A DNA stretch of 64,000 bases from Halobacillus faecis (GTDB lineage: Bacteria; Bacillota; Bacilli; Bacillales; Halobacillaceae): positions 1-64,000 of the forward strand of contig NZ_BJYD01000001.1 in NCBI RefSeq assembly GCF_007991335.1, read 5' to 3'. Below, one piece after another: positions 8,745 through 17,362 of this stretch; within the stretch, counting starts at the first letter, position 1; each line of letters starts with the position of its first letter. Made by a program: the position numbers and the translations under genes. The notes under the pieces were generated by a model, which was not told the origin of the DNA, made no database searches, and was given only the letters and a program-made list of their open reading frames with translations.

Positions 8745-9298
8745 GTCATTATTTTATTGGTATAAAAGTCAATGCTGAGATTAGTGAAAAATTGATGGAT
8801 TGGCAGTCTATTTTACGAGGCACAATGAATTATAAAGATTGGACGGCAAAGGAAGATTTGCATATCACACTAAAGTTTCTTGGAAGTTGTTCCGATGAAA
8901 CGGTTGAACGATATGTGCACCGTTTGAGAAATGAAAGTTGGCCTTCTGCATATCCGTTAACTGTGGGTCCGGCCGGGGGATTCGGTGACCAGGAGCGGCC
9001 AAGGGTTTTCCATGCTGGAGTGCAGAGGGTACCTTCCTTAATGGAGACAAAAGAAAAAGTGGACGGTATTGGTGAAGAGTTAGGCTTTCAAAAGGAAAAA
9101 CGCAAGTTCAATCCGCATATCACACTGGCCAAAAAGCAGGCAGAAGGGGTGTCCCCATTAATAGACGCTTCCAAGGACTCTGTCCTATTGGAGACGTATG
9201 AAATGGTTGTGAACGAATTCTCCTTTTTCCGTATCCACCCTGGAAACCATCCTAAATACGAAACAGTGGCGACGATTAAAGGTGGTCAGAAGATTTAA
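8741..9298 (+). CDS. thpR: RNA 2',3'-cyclic phosphodiesterase ThpR (YtlP)
   Basis: This 185-residue member of the 2H phosphoesterase family opens 2',3'-cyclic phosphates on RNA ends; it was once called 2'-5' RNA ligase. Both HxTx motifs are present: HITL at 41-44 and HITL at 126-129. An in-frame ATG at 8723 lies before the AAGGAG site, so the start at 8741 is chosen, giving an ATGA overlap with the MFS stop. The same position is held by ytlP in B. subtilis, before ytlQ. Expected to be soluble and cytosolic. Confidence 0.92.
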   Translation: MSHYFIGIKVNAEISEKLMDWQSILRGTMNYKDWTAKEDLHITLKFLGSCSDETVERYVHRLRNESWPSAYPLTVGPAGGFGDQERPRVFHAGVQRVPSLMETKEKVDGIGEELGFQKEKRKFNPHITLAKKQAEGVSPLIDASKDSVLLETYEMVVNEFSFFRIHPGNHPKYETVATIKGGQKI

Positions 9299-9299
9299 T

Positions 9300-10223
9300 A
9301 TGGCACAACTAATTAAATTGAAGGATTATATTTCCAGATATGAAACGAATATCTATCAATATCCAAGCCAGTTTGTGAAATTGAAAAGTGACCACTGGAA
9401 TAAAATGAAGAAACGGTTCGAACAAGGTTGGACGGAAGAACTAACAGAAAAAGGCATAAGAAGAGAAGAAAGCATGCCTAAAGGAATTAAAAATTTTTTC
9501 AAAAAGAAACCAAAAGAGGAACAGGAAACAAACAATGAAGTTTCGGTGAGGGAGCTGGATTTCCCTTCCTCTGAAGAAGACTTGAAGCAATACTACTTAG
9601 ATGGTTTAATCCCTTTTCAATTGAAATGGGCGACGACCACTTTAAGGGAGAAATCGTTTCTTGCTTCCTCTTACAAAGAAAACAAGGATTTGAAGTATTT
9701 CTTACAACGTTTTCCGGATACCTTTCTTCTTATGTTTGAGCCTGTTGTGCAAATGAAAAATGCAGAGGTAGAGATTGACCACCTGCTTATAGGGCCATCA
9801 GGTATTGAAATCATCTCTATTCTTTCTCATCCAACCGGTGAATTGATCCATCCCGTTTCAGAAAAAAGTTGGATTATTGAAAAGGAAGGGGTGCAGAGCA
9901 GGGTGCTAAGCCCAATGCACTCCCTCCGAAGGACGGAAACATTTGTGAAAAGTGTACTGAAAAAATACCGATTGGACTTTCCTTACCGCAAAGTCGTCTT
10001 ATCCCAAAACATGCGATTCGATTTGGGACAAGGACAAGTGCCCTATCAAACGGATTGGATTGGTAAAGACCACTACTCCTTATGGTTGCATGAGAAAAGG
10101 GCAGCTAGGTCTCCGATGAAGCATGATCAATTGAAGGTAGCAGAATGTTTGCTGAAGCATTGTCGAACAACTGCTGTTAAACGTCCAGAATGGGACATGG
10201 ATGAAAATTTTATGGAAGGATGA
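9300..10223 (+). CDS. ytlQ: YtlQ-like protein with NERD-type (nuclease-related) region
   Basis: This protein of about 307 residues is recognised by place (between ytlP and the ytlR locus) and by a middle region (about residues 105-230) resembling the NERD nuclease-related fold, with VEIDHLLIGPSGIEII as its clearest motif. The N-terminal 80 residues are basic and helical, with many Lys and Glu. A GTG at 9282 is an alternative start, but the ATG at 9300 fits the AAAGGTGG site better, though the spacing is long. The 3' end overlaps the minus-strand EAL gene by 14 bases. Function in B. subtilis is unknown; a nuclease activity is only inferred. Confidence 0.75.
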   Translation: MAQLIKLKDYISRYETNIYQYPSQFVKLKSDHWNKMKKRFEQGWTEELTEKGIRREESMPKGIKNFFKKKPKEEQETNNEVSVRELDFPSSEEDLKQYYLDGLIPFQLKWATTTLREKSFLASSYKENKDLKYFLQRFPDTFLLMFEPVVQMKNAEVEIDHLLIGPSGIEIISILSHPTGELIHPVSEKSWIIEKEGVQSRVLSPMHSLRRTETFVKSVLKKYRLDFPYRKVVLSQNMRFDLGQGQVPYQTDWIGKDHYSLWLHEKRAARSPMKHDQLKVAECLLKHCRTTAVKRPEWDMDENFMEG

Positions 10224-11229
10224 GTTCCTTTTCCGGCACAGCCTGAGGTTTACCGATGTAATAACCTTGGCCAAAATCAACACCTAATCGTTGAAGCCAT
10301 TCCCATTCTTCCTGCAATTCAATCCCTTCAGCGAGTACGTGGATGTTTAACTGTTTTGCCCGTTCCATTACATCGAATAGAAAAGCTTGATTGTTCACGT
10401 CTGTATGACAATTTCGAATGTAAGAACGATCAATTTTCAAATAATCCGGCTGGAGCAGGCTGAGCATCTCTAATGTGCTGTAACCAGAACCGACATCATC
10501 CAATGCCACTTTCATTCCTGAAGCCTTGTACGTTTCGAGAATGGACTTCAAATGTTCAACATCATCGATTTTCTCTGTTTCAACGACTTCAAAAACTAGG
10601 TCTTCTGGATCGATGTTGAATTCTTTAACGATTTGGAATGTGTGCTTCAAGCAAAATTCTGGGACATAGATCGTCGATGGTAAAAAGTTGATGAAGATCT
10701 TATCTCCTGAATTGAGATGTTCGGACTTTGCTTTTACCGCCGTCCTTCGGGCTTTTTGATCAAGCATGGATTGTAAACCAGAGCGGCTGGCGTATGAAAA
10801 TAATTCCCCTGGTGGGACAGAAAGGTCTTTCGTCCGAAGTAGAGACTCATATCCATAAACGCGGTTGTTCTTCATGTCCACGATTGGTTGTAAGTGTGAC
10901 TGAAAAAGCCCGGAATGGATCAGCTCCGCTAGTTCAGGGTATTGTAACCTCTCATATAAATGTCGAATGGATATCGGAAATGATTGAGAATTTTCGGTAT
11001 TGAGAATATGTACCCAGTAATCTGGTATCGTCTCTTCAAACCAATCGACGAGCGCCAGTCTTAATTCATCTTTATTATTATAGGTGTATATTTTTGCCTC
11101 CGGACTTTCATAGGTGAGACGAAGCGGAAATACACTTCCTTCTTTATTGGAATGTTTGGAGTTCAAAACTAATGCACCCTGTTCTGGTATAAATACAGAA
11201 GTACCACAATATTGACAATCGGTAGCCAA
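10210..11229 (-). CDS. EAL-domain cyclic-di-GMP phosphodiesterase
   Basis: This 339-residue protein probably hydrolyses c-di-GMP. Residues 1-100 are a poorly recognised N-terminal part starting with CQYC (Cys5, Cys8), and residues 101-339 are an EAL domain. Key positions are present: Glu128 in ESLLR (Ala of EAL replaced by Ser), Asn181, Glu214, Asp244-Asp245 in DDVGSGYS, Lys265, Glu301 and Gln321. The start is TTG at 11229 because AAGGAGG lies 8 bases before it; the longer reading frame to 11403 has no site. It divides the ytlQ-ytlR pair of B. subtilis, which suggests a lineage-specific insertion. No membrane segment is seen. Confidence 0.85.
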   Translation of the reverse strand: MATDCQYCGTSVFIPEQGALVLNSKHSNKEGSVFPLRLTYESPEAKIYTYNNKDELRLALVDWFEETIPDYWVHILNTENSQSFPISIRHLYERLQYPELAELIHSGLFQSHLQPIVDMKNNRVYGYESLLRTKDLSVPPGELFSYASRSGLQSMLDQKARRTAVKAKSEHLNSGDKIFINFLPSTIYVPEFCLKHTFQIVKEFNIDPEDLVFEVVETEKIDDVEHLKSILETYKASGMKVALDDVGSGYSTLEMLSLLQPDYLKIDRSYIRNCHTDVNNQAFLFDVMERAKQLNIHVLAEGIELQEEWEWLQRLGVDFGQGYYIGKPQAVPEKELILP

Positions 11230-11317
11230 AATATATTCCTCCTTTTTTACTAATAGTATACTAGAATAATAGGAACGTTGTATAATGATATGATCACATA
11301 GGTAGGAGAAATGTCTC
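11230..11317. promoter_or_regulatory. Shared divergent promoter region of the EAL gene and ytlR
   Basis: The 88-base space holds a TATAAT on the plus strand (11281-11286) for ytlR and a TATACT on the minus strand (complement of 11255-11260) for the EAL gene. Neither has a good -35. The two -10 elements are about 25 bases apart, so the promoters probably overlap. Confidence 0.4.
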
Positions 11318-12247
11318 ATGTACATAATGATTGTCAATCCCGCAGCTGGTAATGGTAAAGCGATGAACCTATTTCGACGAATACAAAAAGAAACGTTATA
11401 CAAGAAAGAGAATTGTCGGTCATTCCTAACTCAAGAACCCGGGCATGCAGAAAGGTTGGCACTTCAAGTGACGAAAATACACCATGAGACTTTAAAAGGT
11501 ATTATTGTCCTTGGTGGCGACGGGACACTCCATGAAGTTGTGAATGGAATAAGACATTATTCTGACACTCCCGTTTGTTTTATACCAGCGGGTTCCGGGA
11601 ATGATTTTGCACGGGGCCTGACCTTGAAAAAGCGAGGCCTAAAGCTGTTCCGATCCTATGTGAGAAATCCAAAGAAAAAAAAGGTCCTTCTTGCTGACTA
11701 CATTCTTAATCAAAGGCAGAAGCAAGGAAGACGTACGTTTATAAATAGTATCGGCTTTGGGCTTGATGGTTTAGTAGTAGATGCAGCGAATGAGCAAAAA
11801 TACAGATCTTGGACTAGAAAGTTTCACATCACTAAACTTACCTACCCCTTTGCTCTTCTTCGATCTATTTCGAAAGTCAAACCCATCCATTTTGAGCTTT
11901 TTCTTGATGGGAAACAAATCAATATCCACCAGGCTATGATGGTGACCATAACCAATCATTCTTATTATGGGGGTGGAATGAAGATTGCCCCGAAAGCGAA
12001 GATAAATAGTAAAGGGTTATCCATACTAGTGGTCAAACCGATTTCTAAAAAAAAGCTGTTGGCCATGTTTGTCAGCGTATTTTTTGGTTTGCATACGAGA
12101 ATGAAGGAAGTGGAAGAGTGGAGAGCTTCCACTGTGCAGATAAGCTCAGAACAACCGCTGCCTTTTCAAGTGGACGGTCAAAGTGGGTCTTGCTTTGATT
12201 GCAGCATTAAGAAAGCGGAAACATCGACAACATTCTACTCGGATTGA
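11318..12247 (+). CDS. ytlR: Diacylglycerol/lipid kinase family protein YtlR
   Basis: This 309-residue protein is of the DAGK catalytic-domain family related to DgkB, YegS and sphingosine kinases. The N-terminal nucleotide site has VNPAAGNGK at 6-14 and GGDGTLHEV at 66-74, and GSGNDFARG is at about 91-99. The C-terminal half is the beta-sandwich domain with the conserved NHSYYGGGM region. The lipid substrate is unknown; in B. subtilis, DgkB is the essential diacylglycerol kinase and YtlR a paralogue. The ATG has a TAGGAGA site. It reads away from the EAL gene. Confidence 0.87.
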   Translation: MYIMIVNPAAGNGKAMNLFRRIQKETLYKKENCRSFLTQEPGHAERLALQVTKIHHETLKGIIVLGGDGTLHEVVNGIRHYSDTPVCFIPAGSGNDFARGLTLKKRGLKLFRSYVRNPKKKKVLLADYILNQRQKQGRRTFINSIGFGLDGLVVDAANEQKYRSWTRKFHITKLTYPFALLRSISKVKPIHFELFLDGKQINIHQAMMVTITNHSYYGGGMKIAPKAKINSKGLSILVVKPISKKKLLAMFVSVFFGLHTRMKEVEEWRASTVQISSEQPLPFQVDGQSGSCFDCSIKKAETSTTFYSD

Positions 12248-12324
12248 TAGATATCTCTTGAAAGTTGACAGAATGATGGGTTAATCTAAAATAAGGTAAC
12301 TGTTGAATCGGTATCATGAAAATT

Positions 12325-12352
12325 TTGGATCATTACCAAAGTACGATATACT
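12325..12352 (+). promoter_or_regulatory. Candidate sigma-A promoter of ytmP
   Basis: TTGGAT (12325-12330), 16 bases, TATACT (12347-12352), about 48 bases before the ytmP start. A second candidate, TTGACA (12265-12270), 16 bases, TAAAAT (12287-12292), lies upstream in the same gap, so two start points are possible. Confidence 0.5.
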
Positions 12353-12399
12353 AGAACAACAAACAAAGACGTGATTCAATCACAAGAGGATTTGAGGAA

Positions 12400-13212
12400 T
12401 TGAAGGTGAATTGGTTGGAACATATTCTTGGTAGTAATTGGACGATAACACCAGCAGGCGGTTCGACAGGAGAAGCCTACTACGCTCAGACCGAAGGAAA
12501 ACGTTTATTCTTAAAACGAAATTCTTCCCCCTTTTTAGCCGTTTTATCTGCTGAAGGTATTGTGCCAAAGCTTGTTTGGACCAAACGGCTTGAGAACGGA
12601 GATGTAATCACAGCACAGGAGTGGCTGGAAGGGCGCGAACTTAAGCCTGAGGAAATGAAACATAGACGTGTGGCTAACCTTCTTAGCAAGATCCACCATT
12701 CCACAGAACTTCTTGATATGCTAATGAGACTTGGGAAACATCCGTTAACACCGGATGAAGTCCTGAAAGATATCAAAGAAAACCAAAAAATCCTGGATCA
12801 AGTCGATCCTCGTATAGAAATTCATCAAGCCATTAAGTTCTTAGAAAAACATGCTCACCGTGTCCACCATGATGTACACGTCGTTTGTCACTGCGATACA
12901 AACCATAATAATTGGTTGTTGTCTTCCAAAGACCAGCTTTACCTTATCGACTGGGATAACGCAATGGTAGCTGATCCAGCTCTTGATCTTGGCATGCTTT
13001 TATACAATTATATCCCTGAAGATCACTGGAATGTATGGTTAAAAGAATATGGAATTTACCCTGATTCTCATATGTATGAACGAATGAAGTGGTACTCTGT
13101 GTCGCAGGCGTTGGCTTTCATACAATGGCATCAAATGAGAGGCGAATACGATGAAGCTTCCATTCGGACAGAGAAGCTGAAAAAAATTATGAGAAAGCAT
13201 GAAATCATATAA
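12400..13212 (+). CDS. ytmP: Aminoglycoside/choline-kinase-fold phosphotransferase YtmP
   Basis: This 270-residue protein has the APH/ChoK kinase fold. The catalytic loop HCDTNHNNWLL starts at His164, with Asp166 as expected base and Asn171 as metal ligand; the second metal motif LIDWDNA has Asp184. The N-lobe Lys in the RLFLKRNSS segment (residues 35-43) is a candidate ATP contact. It starts with TTG at 12400, with AAGAGGA 9 bases before. It sits between ytlR and trmB as in B. subtilis. The substrate is unknown; antibiotic resistance should not be assumed, since this branch is a housekeeping relative. It is followed directly by a terminator. Confidence 0.85.
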   Translation: MKVNWLEHILGSNWTITPAGGSTGEAYYAQTEGKRLFLKRNSSPFLAVLSAEGIVPKLVWTKRLENGDVITAQEWLEGRELKPEEMKHRRVANLLSKIHHSTELLDMLMRLGKHPLTPDEVLKDIKENQKILDQVDPRIEIHQAIKFLEKHAHRVHHDVHVVCHCDTNHNNWLLSSKDQLYLIDWDNAMVADPALDLGMLLYNYIPEDHWNVWLKEYGIYPDSHMYERMKWYSVSQALAFIQWHQMRGEYDEASIRTEKLKKIMRKHEII

Positions 13213-13249
13213 AAAAGTTCCATCTGAATTTATTCAGATGGAACTTTTT
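13212..13249 (+). terminator. Rho-independent terminator after ytmP
   Basis: A 13-bp perfect stem (gttccatctgaat with its complement) is flanked by A on the left and five T on the right. It could work in both directions. Confidence 0.92.
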
Positions 13250-13285
13250 AACTTCATACATATTCAACTAAATGGCAGGATTATG

Positions 13286-13586
13286 GAAGACTTGATTTTG
13301 AGACTTTTATGGGAGCTTAGGGGCTCCGGGAAAAGGTTCGCTTTCCGTGGGCGAGTGATGAGCCTTCTCGAGCTAACGCTCTGCTGGGGCTCATCTACCA
13401 CGTACTTCCCACAGGAGTCTCACCATTTCCCTGACCCCGTATCCATGGCCAGGGGGTGTTATTCATTATTTCAACCAGGCCAGGCTTCCTTTAAGGGGTG
13501 CGGGATGTGCTCACCGCTCTCCCTCTGAGTGCGAGTTATTCCCCGCAGCCCCCGCCGCTCAACAAAAGTCCCGAAACTTAGTCTTC
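13286..13586. repeat. MITE-like element with terminal inverted repeats
   Basis: About 301 bases of non-coding sequence are bounded by 23-base imperfect terminal inverted repeats (13286-13308 and 13564-13586, 18 of 23 matching). The interior is GC-richer than the surroundings and full of short palindromic pieces (for example cgctttccgtgggcgag and ttcccacaggagtctcacc). The right 49 bases align with 18011-18059 (35 of 49 identical by hand) and the left 17 bases match 29951-29967 (16 of 17). No transposase is encoded. This fills the 430-base gap between ytmP and the next gene. Confidence 0.65.
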
Positions 13587-13634
13587 AAGTAAAGGGAGCG
13601 ATCGTGAAAGAGTAGAGAATTTGATGTAAAAAGA

Positions 13635-13666
13635 AAAACCGCTGCTTAGGCAACGGTTTTTTTTTT
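13635..13666. terminator. Terminator of the small membrane gene
   Basis: A stem accgctgc/gcaacggt (one mismatch, loop ttag) has A-rich sequence on the left and ten T on the right. It overlaps the end of the minus-strand gene and would act for it; the T run on the right suggests function for plus transcripts too. Confidence 0.75.
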
Positions 13667-13819
13667 AGCTGGTGTATATTTAAGTTTCTTTTCTTTCACT
13701 TCAGCGCTCATCATTTCTGATAATTTTTCAAAAGGATATATAAATAGTGCATAACCTGCAAATAGTACAGAGAAAACAGCCAATACAGTCAGTTCAATCG
13801 CTTTAGAGATCATTTTCAT
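13646..13819 (-). CDS. Small single-pass membrane protein
   Basis: This short protein (57 residues from the chosen start) has one hydrophobic segment, roughly the first half (IELTVLAVFSVLFAGYALF), followed by a basic tail ending KKKTVA. Start choice is uncertain: AGGAG lies only 2 bases before an upstream ATG at 13831 and 14 bases before the ATG at 13819. I do not recognise the family. A perfect catabolite-response element lies about 55 bases upstream, which suggests that the gene answers to CcpA. It is the only minus gene between ytmP and trmB. Confidence 0.6.
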   Translation of the reverse strand: MKMISKAIELTVLAVFSVLFAGYALFIYPFEKLSEMMSAEVKEKKLKYTPAKKKTVA

Positions 13820-13873
13820 ATGTTTGATCATCACTCCTGTCTATTTAATAAGGCACGATACTAATGCTATATC

Positions 13874-13887
13874 AGAAAGCGCTTACA
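13874..13887 (-). promoter_or_regulatory. Catabolite-response element (cre), perfect consensus
   Basis: Read on the minus strand the sequence is TGTAAGCGCTTTCT, matching the cre consensus TGNAANCGNTNNCW at every fixed position. It lies between the small membrane gene (minus) and trmB (plus); the small gene is nearer and is the more likely target. CcpA is encoded in this window. Confidence 0.6.
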
Positions 13888-13985
13888 ACCCAACCCCTTA
13901 AACCATTCATATTTCGAAATTTATCGTTGATATTCATAGTGGTGTATGATTAGCTCATGCATCGTCTGATATAGACGGTTTACAT

Positions 13986-14030
13986 CCGTTTTCCCTTATA
14001 TACCAAGGAAAACGAGAAAAATTTTTATTT
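13986..14030 (+). other. Hairpin with A/T-rich tail before trmB
   Basis: cgttttcc pairs with ggaaaacg across an 11-12 base loop and is followed by agaaaaatttttatttt. It may be a weak terminator or attenuator in the trmB leader; no gene ends just before it on the plus strand. Confidence 0.35.
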
Positions 14031-14080
14031 TAAGCAGCTTCGTGGTACCATTTTATCGATAAGAAGGAGGAATCCATTAC

Positions 14081-14725
14081 ATGCGTTTAAGAAATAAACC
14101 TTGGGCCGATGACTTTTTAAGGGAAAATGATCAAGTTGTGGTCCAACAACCGTTTGAAATGAAAGGCAAATGGAAGGAGCTTTTTGTTAACCAAGAACAG
14201 CCCTTGCATTTAGAAATAGGTTCAGGTAAAGGTCAGTTCATTGCTGGTATGGGGAAACAGCATCCGGATATTAATTTTGTTGGATTGGAATTTGTGAAAA
14301 GTGTCATTGTCGGAGCTGTCAAGAAAATCCTAGCAGCTGAAACAACCAATGTCCGCATGGTTAACGAAAATGCGAAAGACCTAAGGGATCTGTTTGAAGA
14401 TAACGAAGTGGATCATATCTACTTGAACTTTTCAGATCCATGGCCTAAGAATAAACATGAAAAACGCCGTTTGACTTTCCATACGTTTTTAGAACAGTAT
14501 CAAGCCGTGTTGAAGGAAGAAGGTCAAGTTACATTGAAGACAGATAATAAAGGACTCTTTGAGTACTCTCTCGTAAGTTTCTCAAATTACGGGATGATAT
14601 TGGAAGATGTCTCAGTGGACTTGCATGCAGATGAAGATCCTTTAAATGTGGAGACGGAATATGAAGAAAAATTCTCCGCAAAAGGGCAGCCCATCTATCG
14701 TTGCACCGCACGTTTCCCTGGATGA
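14081..14725 (+). CDS. trmB: tRNA (guanine-N7-)-methyltransferase TrmB
   Basis: This 214-residue SAM-dependent enzyme makes 7-methylguanosine at position 46 of tRNA. SAM-binding motif I is EIGSGKGQF at 45-53, the following acidic loop is in LEFVKS, and the family motif SDPWPKNKHEKRRL is at about 120-133. A strong AAGGAGG site precedes the ATG. Length and order (ytmP, trmB, ytnP) agree with B. subtilis, where it is YtmQ. Soluble and cytosolic. Confidence 0.95.
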   Translation: MRLRNKPWADDFLRENDQVVVQQPFEMKGKWKELFVNQEQPLHLEIGSGKGQFIAGMGKQHPDINFVGLEFVKSVIVGAVKKILAAETTNVRMVNENAKDLRDLFEDNEVDHIYLNFSDPWPKNKHEKRRLTFHTFLEQYQAVLKEEGQVTLKTDNKGLFEYSLVSFSNYGMILEDVSVDLHADEDPLNVETEYEEKFSAKGQPIYRCTARFPG

Positions 14726-14737
14726 TACCGTTTTCAT

Positions 14738-14768
14738 TAGCTCTAGTTATTGTGATAAACTAGAGCTA
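14738..14768 (+). terminator. Hairpin between trmB and ytnP
   Basis: An 11-bp perfect stem (tagctctagtt/aactagagcta, loop of 9) is followed by only a short T run (tcttt). Possibly a weak terminator or a processing site. Confidence 0.45.
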
Positions 14769-14793
14769 TCTTTGGTATTGGGAGGAGATTACG

Positions 14794-15648
14794 GTGGAAA
14801 AACTGAAAGTGGGACGGGCTTCATTGACCTGGTTGAATGGTGGGGTGACTCATATGGATGGGGGAGCTATGTTCGGAGTAGTTCCGAAACCATTATGGAG
14901 CAAAAAATACCCTGTCAATGAAAACAATCAAATAGAATTGCGAACAGATCCGATTTTGTTAGAGGTTGATGGGAAAAAGATGCTGGTCGATTCAGGAATA
15001 GGAAATGACAAGATGTCTGATAAGCAAAAACGTAATTTTGGAGTTTGGGAAGAGTCTTCCATCCTTCGTTGTTTAGATAGCTTAAATATAAAGCCGGAAG
15101 AGATCGATGCCTTGCTTATGACTCATATGCACTTTGATCATGCTTGTGGAATGACGAGATGGGAAGGTGATGAGCTCGTTCCTACTTTTCCTAACGCGAC
15201 CATCTACACAAGCAAAGTGGAATGGAACGAAATGCGCCATCCAAATATGAGGTCAAAAAATACGTACTGGCAGGCGAATTGGGAAGCTGTCGAAGGAAAG
15301 GTACATACGTTTGAACGTTCCTTGGATGTGTTGCCTGGTTTGAAGATGATGCATACAAGTGGCCATAGCCATGGACACTCCATCATCACTTTTGAAGATG
15401 GGGATGATGTATTCATTCACATGGCAGACCTTATGCCAACGCATGCACACCAAAATCCGCTCTGGGCCCTCGCGTATGATGATTATCCAGTAACCTCTGT
15501 ACATGAGAAGAAGAAGTGGATGGAGTATGGGTATCAACGGCGTGCGTGGTATGTTTTTTACCATGATGCTGTGTACAGAGCGTTGAAGTTTGATGAGGAA
15601 GGACAAGTTTTGGACAAGCTAAAGGAGAAGGAACACCACTATCAATAA
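14794..15648 (+). CDS. ytnP: MBL-fold metallo-hydrolase YtnP (quorum-quenching lactonase type)
   Basis: This 284-residue metallo-beta-lactamase-fold hydrolase has the di-metal motif HMHFDH at 111-116, a third metal His in HTSGHSHGH near 190, and an Asp in HMADLMPTH near 214. It resembles the AHL-lactonase-like group; B. subtilis YtnP is reported as a lactonase that interferes with Streptomyces signalling. The start is GTG at 14794, with GGAGGAG ahead. It follows trmB by 68 bases and is convergent with ytzB, sharing a terminator. The actual substrate is not shown by sequence. Confidence 0.88.
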   Translation: MEKLKVGRASLTWLNGGVTHMDGGAMFGVVPKPLWSKKYPVNENNQIELRTDPILLEVDGKKMLVDSGIGNDKMSDKQKRNFGVWEESSILRCLDSLNIKPEEIDALLMTHMHFDHACGMTRWEGDELVPTFPNATIYTSKVEWNEMRHPNMRSKNTYWQANWEAVEGKVHTFERSLDVLPGLKMMHTSGHSHGHSIITFEDGDDVFIHMADLMPTHAHQNPLWALAYDDYPVTSVHEKKKWMEYGYQRRAWYVFYHDAVYRALKFDEEGQVLDKLKEKEHHYQ

Positions 15649-15679
15649 AAAATACCCTCGAGACCGAGGGTATTTTTTA
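15647..15679. terminator. Bidirectional terminator between ytnP and ytzB
   Basis: A stem of ataccctcg/cgagggtat with loop agac has A on one side and six T on the other, so it serves both convergent genes. Confidence 0.92.
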
Positions 15680-15682
15680 TGT

Positions 15683-16000
15683 TTAAGCTGTAGTTTCGGC
15701 AACGTCAACAATTGTTCCTGTTTCTGTATCGATGTAAAATTCAAATTGAGATGTTTCTCCGTCCTGGTTTTTAGAAATACCTCCACGGTACACATCATAA
15801 TTAATTCCATTCTTGTTCAATTCTTCCGGCTTCATGTAAATCCATGAACCACTGATCGGTCCTTGCTTTTTAAAAGCTTCTTTAGCAATCTTTAATGCTT
15901 TTTCAGGAGTCACTCCTTGGCCATTACTCAATTGCTCTTTTACTACATAGCCTGCTAATGCTCCTACACCAGCTGCTAGTGCGACTTTTTTCCAGTTCAT
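15683..16000 (-). CDS. ytzB: PepSY-domain protein, YtzB-like
   Basis: This 105-residue protein has an N-terminal hydrophobic segment (residues 3-22, WKKVALAAGVGALAGYVV) that is a membrane anchor or uncleaved signal, followed by a single PepSY-like domain (ALKIAKEAFKKQGPI, then beta strands up to GTIVDVAE). PepSY domains often act as inhibitors or partners of extracellular peptidases; the real role of YtzB is unknown. The start is the ATG at 16000, preceded by GAGGTG with spacing 7; a TTG at 16006 is less likely. It lies between ytnP and ytoP as in B. subtilis. Confidence 0.85.
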   Translation of the reverse strand: MNWKKVALAAGVGALAGYVVKEQLSNGQGVTPEKALKIAKEAFKKQGPISGSWIYMKPEELNKNGINYDVYRGGISKNQDGETSQFEFYIDTETGTIVDVAETTA

Positions 16001-16090
16001 AACCAATCACCTCACAACTTATTTCTAACCCACAGTATACTAAATATTCCCGATAAAAGGAAATCAAAACTTATAAACACGACACATTTG

Positions 16091-16104
16091 TAGAAACGTT
16101 TTCA
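16091..16104 (+). promoter_or_regulatory. Possible cre site upstream of ytoP
   Basis: TAGAAACGTTTTCA matches TGNAANCGNTNNCA except for one fixed base. It lies in the divergent ytzB/ytoP gap, 47 bases before ytoP. Single-mismatch sites occur by chance fairly often, so this is weak. Confidence 0.3.
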
Positions 16105-16150
16105 AAATTCCGTTAAACTATGGAAAGAAGGAAAAAAAGGAGATGTACAT

Positions 16151-17218
16151 ATGAATCAAGAAACGCAAAGTCTTTTTAAAACATTGACAGAACTCCCGGG
16201 CGCACCTGGGAATGAACACCTTGTTCGACAGTTTATGAGACAGGAACTTGAAAAGTACTCAGATGAAATTGTACAAGACCGTTTGGGCGGCGTTTTTGGA
16301 TTGAAGAATGGGAAAGGACCTACCGTCATGGTGGCAGGTCATATGGATGAAGTAGGTTTCATGGTTACGCAAATTACGGATAACGGTATGCTTCGCTTCC
16401 AAACCCTTGGAGGTTGGTGGAATCAGGTCATGCTTGCCCAGCGTGTTCAGGTCATGACAGATAAAGGGCCCGTAGTCGGAGTGATCGGCTCCATCCCTCC
16501 CCATAATTTGACACCTGAACAACGGAAAAAACCGATGGAAATTAAAAATATGCTCATTGATATTGGTGCGGATGACAAAGACGATGCTAAGGAAATCGGA
16601 ATTAAGCCAGGACAGCCGATTGTGCCGATTTGTCCATTCACGCCAATGGCTAATGAAAAGAAAGTGCTGGCAAAAGCATGGGACAACCGTTATGGTTGCG
16701 GCCTTTCCATTGAGCTATTAAAAGAGTTGCAAGGAGAAAAGGTTCCGAACAAACTTTATTCAGGTGCTACAGTTCAGGAAGAAGTTGGACTGCGAGGAGC
16801 ACAGGTAGCAGCTAATATGATTCAGCCAGATATTTTTTATGCGCTGGATGCTTCACCTGCTAATGATATGAGTGGGGATAAGAAGGAGTTTGGCCAGTTA
16901 GGTAAAGGGGCCCTCTTAAGAATTCTCGATCGTTCAATGGTGACACATAGAGGGATCCGTGAATTTATACTCGATACTGCTGAAACTCATGATATTCCTT
17001 ATCAGTATTTTGTTTCTCAAGGGGGAACGGATGCAGGAAGAGTTCATATGGCGAACGATGGGGTTCCATCCGCGGTCGTTGGTATATGTTCCCGTTACAT
17101 CCATACATCTTCTTCCATTATTCATGTAGACGACTATGCAGCGGCGAAAGAGCTTCTAGTCAAACTGGTAAAAACAACAGATCAAAATACCGTGGACCAA
17201 ATCAGAAGAAATGTGTAA
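16151..17218 (+). CDS. ytoP: M42 family aminopeptidase/glucanase YtoP
   Basis: This 355-residue cytosolic di-metal aminopeptidase is of the M42 family (FrvX/PepA type). Metal and catalytic motifs are visible: GHMDEVGF with His64 and Asp66, [10 protein letters not shown] near 175-184, [10 protein letters not shown] with the Glu pair near 213, DASPANDM, and GGTDAGRVH near the end. Length fits YtoP (about 357). Family members clip neutral or acidic N-terminal residues from peptides; an older glucanase annotation is likely wrong. AAAAGGAG precedes the ATG. It is divergent from ytzB. Confidence 0.92.
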   Translation: MNQETQSLFKTLTELPGAPGNEHLVRQFMRQELEKYSDEIVQDRLGGVFGLKNGKGPTVMVAGHMDEVGFMVTQITDNGMLRFQTLGGWWNQVMLAQRVQVMTDKGPVVGVIGSIPPHNLTPEQRKKPMEIKNMLIDIGADDKDDAKEIGIKPGQPIVPICPFTPMANEKKVLAKAWDNRYGCGLSIELLKELQGEKVPNKLYSGATVQEEVGLRGAQVAANMIQPDIFYALDASPANDMSGDKKEFGQLGKGALLRILDRSMVTHRGIREFILDTAETHDIPYQYFVSQGGTDAGRVHMANDGVPSAVVGICSRYIHTSSSIIHVDDYAAAKELLVKLVKTTDQNTVDQIRRNV

Positions 17219-17227
17219 TAGAAATGG

Positions 17228-17262
17228 AAGTCACGCCAGCTGATTTCAGCCGGCGTGACTTT
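17228..17262 (+). terminator. Terminator after ytoP
   Basis: A 16-bp stem with one mismatch (aagtcacgcc.gctga and its partner) is followed by a short T-rich tail (ttta). Confidence 0.75.
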
Positions 17263-17362
17263 ATGCTAAAATTGGTGAACAGGTCCCATTGATCTTGTAT
17301 GAAGTCCTCAATCAAGAGAAATAATGGCAATAAACGGCTAGAGAAGGAGAAAGGTGCTCGCT

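Noticed and set aside
11230-11403. N-terminal extension of the EAL protein to 11403
   Set aside because: It would overlap ytlR and its promoter; a strong binding site exists before the TTG at 11229.
13199-13528. A 109-residue open frame across the ytmP terminator and the repeat
   Set aside because: It begins inside ytmP, reads through a strong terminator and lies in repeat sequence; there is no binding site and the composition is not protein-like.
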